Assembly: GCA_031287575.1 (NCBI GenBank) | Contig: JAITSV010000011.1 | Span: forward strand, 1 to 64,000 | Direction: 5' to 3' | DNA: 64,000 bases | Source: Desulfovibrio sp. | GTDB lineage: Bacteria; Desulfobacterota; Desulfovibrionia; Desulfovibrionales; Desulfovibrionaceae | Part shown: piece after piece, positions 1 through 8,796 of the stretch | Position numbering within the stretch: the first letter of the stretch is position 1 | Layout of the letters: every line of letters starts with the position of its first letter | Made by a program: the position numbers and the translations under genes | Notes under the pieces: model-generated | What the model saw: only the letters and a program-made list of their open reading frames with translations | Told to the model about the DNA's origin: nothing | Database searches by the model: none

Positions 1-84
1 TGACTTGCAGTTGCCAGACCGCAGGCCTTTCATAACAAATCAAAAGGAGTTTTTCTTACACCACCATAGCTGTAAGCTTACGAG

Positions 85-110
85 AACCCCGCGCATAGCG
101 CGGGGTTTTC
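85..110 (+). terminator. Rho-independent terminator of a gene left of the window
   Basis: A perfect 10-bp stem (85-94 with 98-107) with a 3-nt ATA loop runs into TTTTC on the plus strand. It would end a plus-strand transcript entering from the left edge. No coding region is recognisable in the first 80 bases. Confidence 0.75.
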
Positions 111-122
111 TACATACAACAA

Positions 123-156
123 ACAACGCCTCCTGCACTGCCGCAGGAGGCGTTGT
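123..156 (-). terminator. Strong hairpin downstream of lolA
   Basis: Perfect 14-bp inverted repeat (123-136 with 143-156) with a 6-nt loop. Read on the minus strand it is followed by a T-rich stretch and lies about 115 bp past the lolA stop, so it probably ends the aroQ-efp-ftsK-lolA transcript. It could work in both directions. Confidence 0.65.
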
Positions 157-169
157 CGTATTTTCGTAC

Positions 170-186
170 TTCAAGTTGAACTTGAA
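170..186. repeat. 17-bp palindrome TTCAAGTT-G-AACTTGAA
   Basis: Two 8-bp arms around a single centre base, in the intergenic stretch between the lolA terminator and the lolA stop codon. The symmetry resembles a protein-binding site, but no promoter is obvious beside it. Function unknown. Confidence 0.4.
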
Positions 187-270
187 TAGGGAGTGTTCCT
201 CCCTTGGAGGTGGGTGCCTTTGGCGGGTGGCGATGCTTGTGCCGTCAGCAGCCAACCGTACCGCACTCCC

Positions 271-993
271 CTAATTGAACAGCTGCTTTTCGGGCGATCC
301 CTGCTTGGTCCGGTCTTCCACGTCCACGCCCTTTGGCGGTGCGAAGCGGAAGGCGCTGTCCTGCACCCCGGCGTCGGTGGCCAGGCTGTTCAGGGTGATG
401 TCGTTCTCGTTGCCGTAGAAGTCGATGATCTTGGCCCGGCGGATCAGGTTGGTGTTCGGGTCCACCCACAGGAAGGCCTCGGTCAGCTGCGGCGTCGGCT
501 CCTTGGGGTACATGTGCAGGCGGGCCATGCCGCTGTCGTCGGCTTCCTCGGCCACGTCGAAATCCTGCTCCAGCCTGGCCTGCCCGGTGATCACCTTGAT
601 GATGGACCGCGAATCCTGCACCAGTTCCACCGGGTACTTGTAGGCCACCTCTTCGTCCGGCAGGTAGTTCCAGATTTCATTGGCCGTCACCACCAGCAGT
701 TCGGCGTGGGGGGACTTGGTCTCCCAGCGCACCAGCAGCGGCTTGCGGAATTGCAGGGTGCCCTGCCGGGTTTCCTTGGCGCCGCTTTCGCGGTGCAGCA
801 GTACCTGGGTGAACTCCGCCTTGAGGGTGGTGGTGGCGTCGTAGCGCTGTTGCAGGCGGTTGGTCAGTTCACCGGCGGCATGGGCCGGGACGACGGACAG
901 GGCCATGGTGGCAGTCAGGGCGGCGCACAGGGCGACACGCATGATGTCGAGGCCCAGCAGACGGGAGGCACGAAGGGAAAGGGGACGAATCAC
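271..993 (-). CDS. lolA: Outer-membrane lipoprotein carrier protein LolA
   Basis: Periplasmic chaperone that takes lipoproteins released by LolCDE across the periplasm to the outer membrane. The 240-residue product has a basic N-terminus and hydrophobic stretch ending AHA-A near residue 40, a normal Sec signal, followed by a LolA-type beta-rich body (for example KAEFTQVLLHRESG and GTLQFRKPLLVRWE). The GTG start at 993 was chosen because AGGAG lies six bases upstream; the internal ATG at residue 18 has no such site. It follows ftsK on the same strand and is probably the last gene of that operon. Family assignment is firm; LolB is not in the window. Confidence 0.9.
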   Translation of the reverse strand: MIRPLSLRASRLLGLDIMRVALCAALTATMALSVVPAHAAGELTNRLQQRYDATTTLKAEFTQVLLHRESGAKETRQGTLQFRKPLLVRWETKSPHAELLVVTANEIWNYLPDEEVAYKYPVELVQDSRSIIKVITGQARLEQDFDVAEEADDSGMARLHMYPKEPTPQLTEAFLWVDPNTNLIRRAKIIDFYGNENDITLNSLATDAGVQDSAFRFAPPKGVDVEDRTKQGSPEKQLFN

Positions 994-1201
994 GGGATGC
1001 TCCTGTGGAGGATTGCTGGCGGGATGGGCACGGCACCGCCGTGCGGCGTGCGTGCGGGATACAGGGGGCGGGCATTGGCCCCGGATGGCGCGGGCTCGTA
1101 CGTCTCAGGATGGTTCCGGTAGCATGCGGATGAACTCGGGCCGTGCTGGGGCTGCGCTAGCAGGACTGGGGCACCCCGTCAACACGTGCTGCGGATGCGG
1201 C

Positions 1202-1240
1202 GGCGCGGGGCGGCGGCGAAAAACCGCCCCACCCCGCGCC
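1202..1240 (-). terminator. GC-rich hairpin after ftsK
   Basis: GGCGCGGGG (1202-1210) pairs with CCCCGCGCC (1232-1240), with a second inner GGCGG/CCGCC pairing. It lies just below the ftsK stop codon on the minus strand. No U-run follows, so it may only attenuate transcription between ftsK and lolA. The rest of the gap up to lolA shows no gene. Confidence 0.4.
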
Positions 1241-1253
1241 CTGCCCGCACTTG

Positions 1254-4013
1254 CTATCTGATGACCATGCGCGGCTTGCTGCCGTCGGATGGGCCGATGA
1301 TGCCGTCGTGCTCCATCTGCTCCACATAGCGCGCCGCCCGGTTGAACCCGATGCGGAAACGCCGCTGGATTTGCGAGATGGAGGCCTTGCCCTGGCCGAT
1401 GACGAATTCCACCGCCTCGGCGTACATGGGATCGTCGGAAAGGTCGCCGCCGCCGTTACCGTTGGCGCCGTCGCCCGTGCCGTCGTTGCCCCAGTCGGCA
1501 AAGTCCACCGTATAGTTGGGGGCCTGCTGGCGCTTCCAGAATTCCACCACGGCGGCCACGTCGTCATCGCCCACGAAGGCGCCGTGCAACCGCTGCAACT
1601 TGCCGCCGCTGGGCTTGAAGAGCATGTCGCCCTTGCCCAGCAGGTGTTCGGCGCCCACGGTGTCGAGAATGGTGCGCGAATCGTGCTTGGAGGTAACCTG
1701 GAACGATATGCGGCACGGGAAGTTGGCCTTGATGAGCCCGGTGACCACGTCCACGCTGGGCCGCTGGGTGGCCAGGATCATGTGGATGCCCGCCGCGCGC
1801 GCCAACTGGGCCAGCCGCACGATGCTGGTTTCCACTTCCTTGGCGGCGGTCAGCATGAGGTCGGCCAGTTCGTCGATGACGATGACCAGGTACGGCATGC
1901 GCTCCAGGTCCGCCAGTTCCGGCGGCAGGGCCGCACCCAGGTCGGCCAGCTTCTGGTTGTAGCCCGCGATGTTGCGTACCGCCAGGCGCGCCATGGCCTG
2001 GTAGCGGCGGTCCATCTCCTGCACGGCCCAATCCAGGGCGTTCTTGGCCAGGGACATTTCCGTCACCACGGGATGCACCAGATGCGGCAGGTCGGCGTAC
2101 ACGGCAAGCTCGATGCGCTTGGGGTCCACCAGCAGCATCTGCACGTCCTCCGGACGTGCCTTGTACAAAAAGCTGAGCAGGATGGAGTTCAGGCACACGC
2201 TCTTGCCCGCGCCGGTGGCGCCCGCCACCAGCAGGTGGGGCATGCGGGCCAGGTCCGCCACGGTGGCGTTGCCGGCAATGTCCTTGCCGATGGCCATGGT
2301 GAGCATGGACGGTGCCGAGCGGAAGGTGTCCGAGCCCAGCAGTTCCTTGAAGCACACGTTTTCGCGGGCTTCGTTGGGAATCTCGATGCCTACGGTGTCC
2401 GTGCCGGGAATGGGGGCCTGGATGCGCACGGCGATGGCCTTCAGCGCCAGCGCCAGGTCGTCGCTGAGGTTGGCGATGCGGCTCACCTTCACGCCGGGGG
2501 CCGGGCGCACCTCGAACATGGTGACCACCGGGCCGGGAGTGATGCGGGTCAGTTCGCCTTGCACGCCGAAGTCGGCCAGGCAGGTGATGACGCTCTGCCC
2601 CTTGGCCTCCAGTATCTGGCGGGCGGGCTTGGTGTCGCCGCCCGCCACGGAATGCAGCAGGTCCAGGCCGGGCAGCTTGCTGCGGGCCTTGCGGGGGCGG
2701 GCAGGCTTGGCGGACGCGGCCCCCTGCCCTTCGCGGGCCGGGTCGTCGCCGAAGGCGCCTTCCAGCCAGGTGGGACCGGCCTCGCCCGCGGCGTAGTCCA
2801 CCAGGTCGTCGGCCAGCCCGTCAGCCAGACCATTGGGCAGCCCATTGGGCAGCCCGTTGGGCAGACCGTCGGCGGCATCGCCCACAAGGTCGTCCTCCAG
2901 CCCCATGGCTCCGGGGCCGAATTCGTTCTCGGCAAAGGGATCGCCGATGCTGGCGGATGCGCCCCTGCCGTCAGGCCCGCCGGGGGCCGCACGACCCGCG
3001 CACGCCGTGGCGCGTGCATTGCTGCCACCGTCCGTTCGGGCGGCATCGTGCACGGCGTGGGCGTACGCGTCGTCGTCTTCCGGGTCTCGGGGCACGTAGG
3101 GCGTGGGCACGGAAGCGCCCGGCCGCTCATCACCGGGGCGATACGGGCGGGGTGTGCCCTGTACGCCGTGTCCGGCGGGCAGCGGCGCGGGGGTGACATC
3201 GACCACCTGGCCCTGCCTGGCCCCGCGCTTGCGGTTCCACAGGAACTGGAACACGCCCAGGCCCGGCAGCTTCAGCCAGCGGGAGGCACGCGCGGTGGTG
3301 GCTGCGGGGGCTGCTGGATCGGGCAGGCGTTCGTCGCCCCCCACGATCACCGGGCGGGCCACGGCGGGCTCCACCGCATTGCGCGGCGCGGCGATTTCCA
3401 GCTTTGCGGCGGGCTTTGCCCTGGGCGTCAGACCTTCGCGCAATCCTTCAAGGATGCGGCGGCCCATGGCCGACCAGGACAGGGCCAGCACCAGCTGGGC
3501 AGAGATCAGGAACAGGAACAGCCACACCAGCGCCGAGCCGCGCGGGCTGAAATAGCGAGCCGCGAAGTTGTGCAGGATGACACCGAAGAAGCCGCCGCCG
3601 CCCACGTCGCCGATGGACAGGTTCCATCCCGCGCCCATGGTGGCCACGCAGGCGCCCAGCAGGATCAGCCCCAGCCAGCGCCACCACGGCACGTCGAAGG
3701 GAATGACCACGTAGCGCGCGCCAAGGCCCATGAACCCGAACGGCCACAGGAAGGCGGAAAAGCCGAAGAGATCCACCAGGATGCCACCGATGTACGAGCC
3801 GAACAGCCCCGCGCTGTTGCGCACCTGCGTGGCATTGCTGACCACGTGGTTCAGGCTGGGGTCGCGGGCGTCGAAGGTGGCGAGGCTGAGCAGCAGCAGC
3901 AGCCCCCAGAAGATGAGGAAGAGCCCGAAAAGTTCGCGGGCCAGTTTGTTGCCGTCCGTGGCGGCACCCTCCTGATTGTCGCGGAGTGCGTATTGGCGCG
4001 GGGCGGCCCGCAA
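1254..4013 (-). CDS. ftsK: DNA translocase FtsK/SpoIIIE
   Basis: Membrane-anchored ATPase that pumps DNA through the closing septum and activates dimer resolution at dif. The 919-residue product has about four hydrophobic segments in residues 25-185, a low-complexity linker (about 190-430) with an NGLP repeat, and the RecA-like motor with Walker A GATGAGKS near residue 600 and Walker B region LLVDPKRIEL near 628. A winged-helix gamma domain occupies the last 65 residues (ISQIQRRFRIGFNRAARYVE). The reading frame opens with a TTG at 4013 without a good ribosome site, so the N-terminus is uncertain by up to 25 residues. It sits between efp and lolA. Confidence 0.93.
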   Translation of the reverse strand: MRAAPRQYALRDNQEGAATDGNKLARELFGLFLIFWGLLLLLSLATFDARDPSLNHVVSNATQVRNSAGLFGSYIGGILVDLFGFSAFLWPFGFMGLGARYVVIPFDVPWWRWLGLILLGACVATMGAGWNLSIGDVGGGGFFGVILHNFAARYFSPRGSALVWLFLFLISAQLVLALSWSAMGRRILEGLREGLTPRAKPAAKLEIAAPRNAVEPAVARPVIVGGDERLPDPAAPAATTARASRWLKLPGLGVFQFLWNRKRGARQGQVVDVTPAPLPAGHGVQGTPRPYRPGDERPGASVPTPYVPRDPEDDDAYAHAVHDAARTDGGSNARATACAGRAAPGGPDGRGASASIGDPFAENEFGPGAMGLEDDLVGDAADGLPNGLPNGLPNGLADGLADDLVDYAAGEAGPTWLEGAFGDDPAREGQGAASAKPARPRKARSKLPGLDLLHSVAGGDTKPARQILEAKGQSVITCLADFGVQGELTRITPGPVVTMFEVRPAPGVKVSRIANLSDDLALALKAIAVRIQAPIPGTDTVGIEIPNEARENVCFKELLGSDTFRSAPSMLTMAIGKDIAGNATVADLARMPHLLVAGATGAGKSVCLNSILLSFLYKARPEDVQMLLVDPKRIELAVYADLPHLVHPVVTEMSLAKNALDWAVQEMDRRYQAMARLAVRNIAGYNQKLADLGAALPPELADLERMPYLVIVIDELADLMLTAAKEVETSIVRLAQLARAAGIHMILATQRPSVDVVTGLIKANFPCRISFQVTSKHDSRTILDTVGAEHLLGKGDMLFKPSGGKLQRLHGAFVGDDDVAAVVEFWKRQQAPNYTVDFADWGNDGTGDGANGNGGGDLSDDPMYAEAVEFVIGQGKASISQIQRRFRIGFNRAARYVEQMEHDGIIGPSDGSKPRMVIR
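2831..2866 (-). repeat. 12-bp in-frame tandem repeat in the ftsK linker
   Basis: Three near-identical 12-bp units (cattgggcagcc, twice exact, once with two changes) encode repeated NGLP. It lies in the unstructured linker of FtsK, where length changes should be tolerated. Confidence 0.7.
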
Positions 4014-4017
4014 GGAA

Positions 4018-4048
4018 AAGGGATATGACCGTATCGGCCATATCCCTT
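4018..4048. repeat. Inverted repeat just upstream of ftsK
   Basis: AAGGGATATG (4018-4027) and CATATCCCTT (4039-4048) form a 10-bp stem with an 11-nt loop between efp and ftsK. It overlaps the region where the ftsK ribosome site should be, so it could be an attenuator, an operator or a translation-control hairpin. Confidence 0.4.
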
Positions 4049-4145
4049 ACCGTACTCAAGGGTTCCCGTCCACACGGCCCCGCCGCGCCGGACTGGCGAC
4101 CATGGCCGCCATCCGTCAGGCTGGGGGGTCGTGCGCGAAACCGGA

Positions 4146-4703
4146 CTATTCGCGGCCCAGGTAGTCGCGGGTGCGGGTATCGACCTTCACGCGGTCGCCG
4201 ATGTTCACGAAGATCGGCACGCCGATGACGATGCCGGTTTCCAGCGTGGCGGGCTTGGTCACGTTGCTCACGGTGTCGCCCTTGGCGCCGGGCTCGGTGT
4301 CGGTCACTTCCAGCACCAGGGACACGGGCAGGTCGATGTCCAGCGGCTTGCCGTTGTACAGCAGCACGCGCACCTGCTGGGCTTCCTTGAGGAAGCCGGC
4401 CTTGCCGTCGGTGGTGTCTTCCGCGATGTGCAGCTGTTCGTAGGTGGTCAGGTCCATGAACACGAGGTCGTCGCCTTCACGGTACAGGTACTGCATTTCG
4501 CGGGTTTCCATGTCGGGGCGGCCCACCTTTTCGCCGGAGCGGAAGGTGTTGTCCACCACGCGGTCGTTCAGTAGGTTGCGCAGCTTGGTGCGCACCATGG
4601 CACCGCCCTTGCCGGGCTTGAAATGCTGGAACTCGACGATTTCGAAGGGCGTGCCGTCGATTTCGATCTTGAGACCCTTCCTGAAATCGGTGGTCGAATA
4701 CAT
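4146..4703 (-). CDS. efp: Translation elongation factor P
   Basis: EF-P binds between the P and E sites and rescues ribosomes stalled on proline runs. The product is 185 residues, the usual size, with the KOW-like N-terminal domain ([15 protein letters not shown]) and two OB-fold domains. The exposed loop carries Lys32 in PGKGG, the position that is modified in many EF-Ps. The C-terminus has the family signature [24 protein letters not shown] at 4703 is preceded by a GGAGGC ribosome site. It lies 37 bases after aroQ on the same strand and is likely co-transcribed with it. No modification enzyme (EpmA/B, EarP) is in the window. Confidence 0.96.
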   Translation of the reverse strand: MYSTTDFRKGLKIEIDGTPFEIVEFQHFKPGKGGAMVRTKLRNLLNDRVVDNTFRSGEKVGRPDMETREMQYLYREGDDLVFMDLTTYEQLHIAEDTTDGKAGFLKEAQQVRVLLYNGKPLDIDLPVSLVLEVTDTEPGAKGDTVSNVTKPATLETGIVIGVPIFVNIGDRVKVDTRTRDYLGRE

Positions 4704-4740
4704 GAAGCCTCCGGAGTGATGTTCGTAGGGATATGCGGCG

Positions 4741-5223
4741 CTACACCGGGGTCGCGGGGGGCGACAGCCGGGCATCCAGATGCAGCACCAGCGCCTGCAC
4801 GGCGAGCGCGTAGCTGGTGATGCCGAAGCCCGCCACCACGCCGATGACGTGGCGGCCGATGTAGCTTTTCTGGCGCAGCGGTTCGGACCGCGCCAGCACG
4901 TTGCTGAGATGCACCTCGACGCAGGGCAGCCCGATCCAGGCCAGGCAGTCGGCCAGGGCAAGGCTGGTGTGGGTGTACGCGCCCGCGTTCAGCACCACGC
5001 CGTCCACGCCCTCGCGCCGGGCCTGTTCCAGCCGGTCGATGAGCGCGCCTTCGCCGTTGGACTGGAAGAACTCCAGTTCCACGCCGCTGGCACCAGCGCC
5101 CAGCACCTGCCCCACCAGGCCGGGCACGGCGTCCATGCCCGCGCTGCCGTAGATGTCGGGCTGGCGCACGCCCAGCGCGCCCAGATTGGGGCCGTTCAGC
5201 ACCAGTATGCGATAGCGGGCCAT
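4741..5223 (-). CDS. aroQ: 3-dehydroquinate dehydratase, type II
   Basis: Catalyses the third step of the shikimate pathway, 3-dehydroquinate to 3-dehydroshikimate. At 160 residues it has the type II size. Motifs seen: NGPNLGALG (10-18), the lid residues Arg20 and Tyr25 in [19 protein letters not shown] (79-87) and EVHLSN with the catalytic His at about 105. ATG at 5223 follows AGGA. It appears to be the first gene of the aroQ-efp-ftsK-lolA run, diverging from engB. Confidence 0.95.
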   Translation of the reverse strand: MARYRILVLNGPNLGALGVRQPDIYGSAGMDAVPGLVGQVLGAGASGVELEFFQSNGEGALIDRLEQARREGVDGVVLNAGAYTHTSLALADCLAWIGLPCVEVHLSNVLARSEPLRQKSYIGRHVIGVVAGFGITSYALAVQALVLHLDARLSPPATPV

Positions 5224-5260
5224 GCGGCGTCCTTTGTGCGGTTGGCGGCGCGGGGGCCGG

Positions 5261-5304
5261 TTGCTGGGTAGTGGGGCCAATTGCTGGGTAGTGGGGCCAA
5301 TTGC
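5261..5304. repeat. 20-bp perfect tandem repeat, 2.2 copies
   Basis: ttgctgggtagtggggccaa occurs at 5261-5280 and again at 5281-5300, followed by the first four bases of a third copy. It lies in the probable 5' leader of aroQ. Confidence 0.85.
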
Positions 5305-5434
5305 GGCGGAACGGGGATGGGCCGGACTGGACACCATGCGCCCGCATCGGGTAACAGAATATTTTTTCCCAACGGCGGCCTGTTGTCAACAATGAAGCCA
5401 CGCCGGGCTCCGCGTCCCGGCAGCCGCCCCTGTT

Positions 5435-5461
5435 TGCCTGTCATGCCTGTCATGCCTGTCA
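5435..5461. repeat. 9-bp tandem repeat, three copies
   Basis: tgcctgtca is repeated three times without change upstream of the engB start. It could be read in frame with engB, but the downstream ATG at 5539 fits the family start, so I treat it as non-coding. Confidence 0.8.
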
Positions 5462-5538
5462 TGCCCGACAGGCCCCCATCATGCCGCCCATCGGGCCTAC
5501 CCCCAGCCACACGGCGCCCGGCGCCACCGGATACGACC

Positions 5539-6303
5539 ATGCAACCAGTGCTTGAACTTGAAGCCACCGTCTACACCCTGGAACAGATGCGCGCCTACGA
5601 CGCGCCGCAGATAGCCCTGGCCGGGCGCTCCAACGTGGGCAAATCCTCGCTCGTCAACGCCCTGGCCCGCCGCAAGGCGCTGGCCAAGATCAGCGCCACC
5701 CCCGGCAAGACGCGCTCCATCAACTACTACCGCGTGAAGCCCGACGGCTTCTACGTGGTGGACCTGCCCGGCTACGGCTACGCCAAGTGCAGCAAGGAAG
5801 AACGCCAGAAGTGGGCCGAACTCATCGAGCGTTACCTGACCACCTGCCCCACCCTGAAGGCCCTGACCGTGCTGCTGGACAGCCGCCTGGACCCGCAGCA
5901 ACTGGACCTGGACCTGACCTCGTTCGCCCGCAAATGCGGCATCACCCTGCTGCCCGTGCTGACCAAGGCCGACAAGTGCTCCCAGCGTGAACGCGCCGAG
6001 CGCCAGCGCCAGTGGCGCGACATCCTGGGGGGCATTGCCCCGCTGGTGGTGTCCGCCAAGACGGGCATGGGGGTGGACAACCTGTGGGCGTCGCTGCGCA
6101 AGGTGATCACCGTGGGCGAAGTGCAGGGTTCCGCCCTGCTGGACCCCTTTGGCAGTGCCAAGCGCGACGTGCCGCTGGCGGATGCCGCGCAGCAGGGTGG
6201 CGTGGAGGTTGGCCCCAAGGCTGATTCCCAAGCTGCTCCGGACACCCCTCCGAACGGTCCGGCCCCCCGCCCTGTTTCCGAATCCGACGCGAACGCGGAG
6301 TAA
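5539..6303 (+). CDS. engB: Ribosome-biogenesis GTPase EngB/YsxC
   Basis: Essential GTPase that helps assemble the large ribosomal subunit. G1 is GRSNVGKSS (29-37), G2 the Thr in TPGKT (54-58), G3 DLPGYG (75-80), G4 TKAD and G5 SAKTG. The core of about 200 residues is normal; the last 50 residues form an Ala/Pro-rich tail of unknown role. ATG at 5539 was chosen because it places the conserved core at the expected distance, although the frame stays open for 86 codons upstream through the repeats. It stands alone, diverging from aroQ and converging on lptG. Confidence 0.93.
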   Translation: MQPVLELEATVYTLEQMRAYDAPQIALAGRSNVGKSSLVNALARRKALAKISATPGKTRSINYYRVKPDGFYVVDLPGYGYAKCSKEERQKWAELIERYLTTCPTLKALTVLLDSRLDPQQLDLDLTSFARKCGITLLPVLTKADKCSQRERAERQRQWRDILGGIAPLVVSAKTGMGVDNLWASLRKVITVGEVQGSALLDPFGSAKRDVPLADAAQQGGVEVGPKADSQAAPDTPPNGPAPRPVSESDANAE

Positions 6304-6445
6304 GCCCCCGCCCCGTCCTGCTTTGTCCTGTTCTGTCCCGCTCTATCCGGCCCTGTCCGGTGCCGGGTATTCCCGCCCGGTTTCGCGCGATGTTTCGTGC
6401 CATCCGTTCAGGCCTGCCCGTCCGCGCATCCCTCTTCTGCAATGA

Positions 6446-6482
6446 ACGGCGCCCCGTCATGTCATGCATGTCGGGGCGCCGT
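6446..6482. terminator. Bidirectional terminator between engB and lptG
   Basis: ACGGCGCCCCG (6446-6456) pairs with CGGGGCGCCGT (6472-6482), an 11-bp stem placed between two convergent genes. Neither side has a long T-run. Confidence 0.6.
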
Positions 6483-6522
6483 GCCTTGCGGAAAGGGGGT
6501 GAGGTTGCGTCCTGCGGCCGGA

Positions 6523-7608
6523 TCACCCGGCCTTGAAACGCGGCTTCAGTACCCATCCCAGCCGGAACACGGCCACGGCCAGGATCAGCGCATTGGCGCC
6601 CCATGCGGCCAGCGGGGGGGAGACGATGCCCTTCTGGCCCAGCGTGCCGCCCACGGTGAACATGGTGTAGAACAGAAAGGTGATGACCAGCGACAGCCCG
6701 ATGCCCAGGTAGATGTTGTCGCGCCAGGTCACGATGGCCGCAGCCACGGCCGCCATGACCACCAGCGAGGCGGCGTAGGCCAGCTTCATGTGCCAGGCGG
6801 TGCGCACGCCCTCGACGTTGGAGCCGGAGGCCGACAGCCGGTCGATGGCGTCGCCCAACTGCCACAAGGGCAGCCGTGAGGGGTCGGCATTGCGCGCGGT
6901 GACCAGGAAGGCCTGCACGTCCTGCCGCAGCGGAATGGCCAGGGTGTCGTGCTGGGTGCTGATATAGCCGGAAGGGTCGAATTCGATCACGTCGCGCAGG
7001 TCCCACTGCCGCTCTCCAGCCTGGAACGAGGCGGCGCGCACCACGCGCAGGATGGACAGGCCGTCGTCGGACAATTCGTAGGCGGCAAGGCCGTGTCCGG
7101 TGCCCTGGGCGGGCACCACCTCGGCCAGGCTGACCACGTAGGCCCCGTCGGTAAACCACACGTTGCGCAGGGTGGCCGTGGCCTCGGTCTTGCCGCGCAC
7201 GTCCTCGCTCCATATCCGTGCGGCCTCCACCTCGCCGGAAACGCCCAGCACCTGCGAAAAGCCCAGTTGCACCCCGCCCCACACCAGGCCGCACAATATC
7301 AGGATGCGGGCAATCCGCCCCATGGATATGCCGCCGGCCTGCAAGGCGATGAGTTCGCGCCCGCGCGACATCAGGCAGAGCTGGGCCAGGGTGGCCAACA
7401 GGAACACGGCGGGCAATATCTGCGAGATGATCAGCGGCGTCTTGGCCGCGAAGTACCAGGCCGCCACGCTGAAGCTGACCCCGGCCTCCAGGAAGTCGTC
7501 CAGCCGGTCGAACAGGTCGGACAGGATGTACAGCCCGGTGCCGATGGCCAGGGTGGGCAGGATCAGCGTCAGGTTGTTGCGGAACAGGTAGCGGGACAGC
7601 AGGCTCAT
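6523..7608 (-). CDS. lptG: LPS export permease LptG
   Basis: Inner-membrane half of the LptB2FG transporter that lifts LPS from the inner membrane to the LptA bridge. The 361-residue product has the YjgP/YjgQ layout: hydrophobic helices in residues 13-125, a periplasmic beta-jellyroll (about 130-260) and a last group of helices. The conserved SRGRELIALQAGGIS loop near residue 80 couples to LptB. ATG at 7608 overlaps the lptF stop (ATGA), showing translational coupling. Its partners lptA, lptB and lptC are elsewhere in this window. Confidence 0.93.
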   Translation of the reverse strand: MSLLSRYLFRNNLTLILPTLAIGTGLYILSDLFDRLDDFLEAGVSFSVAAWYFAAKTPLIISQILPAVFLLATLAQLCLMSRGRELIALQAGGISMGRIARILILCGLVWGGVQLGFSQVLGVSGEVEAARIWSEDVRGKTEATATLRNVWFTDGAYVVSLAEVVPAQGTGHGLAAYELSDDGLSILRVVRAASFQAGERQWDLRDVIEFDPSGYISTQHDTLAIPLRQDVQAFLVTARNADPSRLPLWQLGDAIDRLSASGSNVEGVRTAWHMKLAYAASLVVMAAVAAAIVTWRDNIYLGIGLSLVITFLFYTMFTVGGTLGQKGIVSPPLAAWGANALILAVAVFRLGWVLKPRFKAG

Positions 7609-8792
7609 GCGGCCCCCTTGTGGCGCAGCCGGGCCATGCGGCTGTGCGAGAGCAGGCTGGCCAGGCCCGGTGTGCGCTCGCGGGCGGCCAGCCGCAGCCC
7701 CCACAGCCCCGCGCACAGAAAGAGCACGTTGGGTGTCCACAGGCCCACTTCCGGCGGAATGGTGCCCGCCTCGCCCGTGGTCAGCCCGAACGAAAGCAGG
7801 CTGTAATAGATCAGGAACATCAGCAGGGCCAGCACCACGCCGAACTGGCGGTGCAGCCCCTCGAAGGCGCAGGCCAGCGGCATGGCGAACAGCCCCAGCA
7901 CCAGACAGGCCGCCGGAAACACCCAGCGCTTGTGCACTTCCACCGCAACCTTGCGCAGCAGCTTGTCGTCCACGTTGCCCTTGCCGTCGTCCAGCGGCAG
8001 CGCGCGCAGTTGCGTCCAGGAAAGCTCCTTGGGCTTGACCTTGCCGAGGTCCAGCCCTTTGAACATCAACCCCAGGTCGATGCGCACCACGTACTCGCCG
8101 AACCCCAGCACGGAAACCTGCTGCCCTTCGGTCTTGTACAGGCGGCCATTCAGCAGGCGGAACAGCAGTTCGCCGCGCGCCTCGTCGGTGGCGATGGCTC
8201 CGGTGGGCGCAAGAATGGTCAGGGTGGCGTCCTCGCGCGAGCGGTCTTCGACGATGACCTGCGACAGCGTGCTGTCGGCGGGGTCCACCTGGCGGGCGAA
8301 CAGGGTCAGCCCCGGAATGTCCTTGTTGAACACCCCGGGCTGCACCACCACGCGGGCTCGGCTGTTGGCGATCTCCATGACCGTGGCGCGAAAGTTGGAC
8401 ATGCCCCAGGCCAGCCCCTGCAACGAAATGCCCAGGGTCAGCAGGGTGCACAGCACGCAGAACAGCAGCGGCGCGGCCAGCATCTGGTACAGGCTGACAC
8501 CGCCCGCCTTGAGGGCGATGAGTTCACGGTCGGTGCTCATGCGCAGAAAGGTCAGGAACACGCTGAGCATGCAGGCCACCGGCACCACCAGCAGCATGAA
8601 GAACGGGGTCAGGTAGACGAACAGCAGCACCGCGTCGGTCAGGCCGAGGTCCAGTCCCAGAAAGAGTTCGCGCAGTTGCAGGCCCCGGCCGATGAGGACC
8701 AGGGTGAGCAGCGAGCCCAGGCAGAGCAGGAACAGGTGCAGCAGTTCGCCAAGCAGCTGGCGCTGCAACAGGGTATTGAGACGGAGGGGCAG
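7605..8792 (-). CDS. lptF: LPS export permease LptF
   Basis: Second permease subunit of LptB2FG. It shows the same helix, beta-jellyroll, helix layout and the coupling motif STDRELIALKAGGVS. No in-frame ATG or GTG lies near the conserved start. The best candidates are a CTG at 8792, with AGGA 8-11 bases upstream and only four bases after the stop of the preceding small gene, or a TTG at 8768; I use the CTG with low certainty, giving 395 residues. It is coupled to lptG by a 4-base overlap. Confidence 0.88.
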   Translation of the reverse strand: MPLRLNTLLQRQLLGELLHLFLLCLGSLLTLVLIGRGLQLRELFLGLDLGLTDAVLLFVYLTPFFMLLVVPVACMLSVFLTFLRMSTDRELIALKAGGVSLYQMLAAPLLFCVLCTLLTLGISLQGLAWGMSNFRATVMEIANSRARVVVQPGVFNKDIPGLTLFARQVDPADSTLSQVIVEDRSREDATLTILAPTGAIATDEARGELLFRLLNGRLYKTEGQQVSVLGFGEYVVRIDLGLMFKGLDLGKVKPKELSWTQLRALPLDDGKGNVDDKLLRKVAVEVHKRWVFPAACLVLGLFAMPLACAFEGLHRQFGVVLALLMFLIYYSLLSFGLTTGEAGTIPPEVGLWTPNVLFLCAGLWGLRLAARERTPGLASLLSHSRMARLRHKGAA

Positions 8793-8796
8793 AGGG

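Larger units (their letters stand above)
5224..5538. other. Intergenic region between divergent aroQ and engB
   Basis: A 315-bp gap without a gene. It holds a perfect 20-bp tandem duplication, a 9-bp triplet repeat and, on the minus strand, a perfect TTGACA (5389-5384). The nearest -10-like box, TATTCT (5361-5356), is 22 bp away, which is too long for a standard promoter. Confidence 0.5.

Noticed and set aside
1251..4028. Plus-strand frame of 925 residues opposite ftsK
   Set aside because: His/Gly/Ala-rich composition with no motifs, mirroring the codons of ftsK; a typical shadow frame in GC-rich DNA.
5356..5389. TTGACA and TATTCT as a sigma-70 promoter for aroQ
   Set aside because: The spacing is 22 bp, too long for a normal promoter; kept only as a note in the gap entry.
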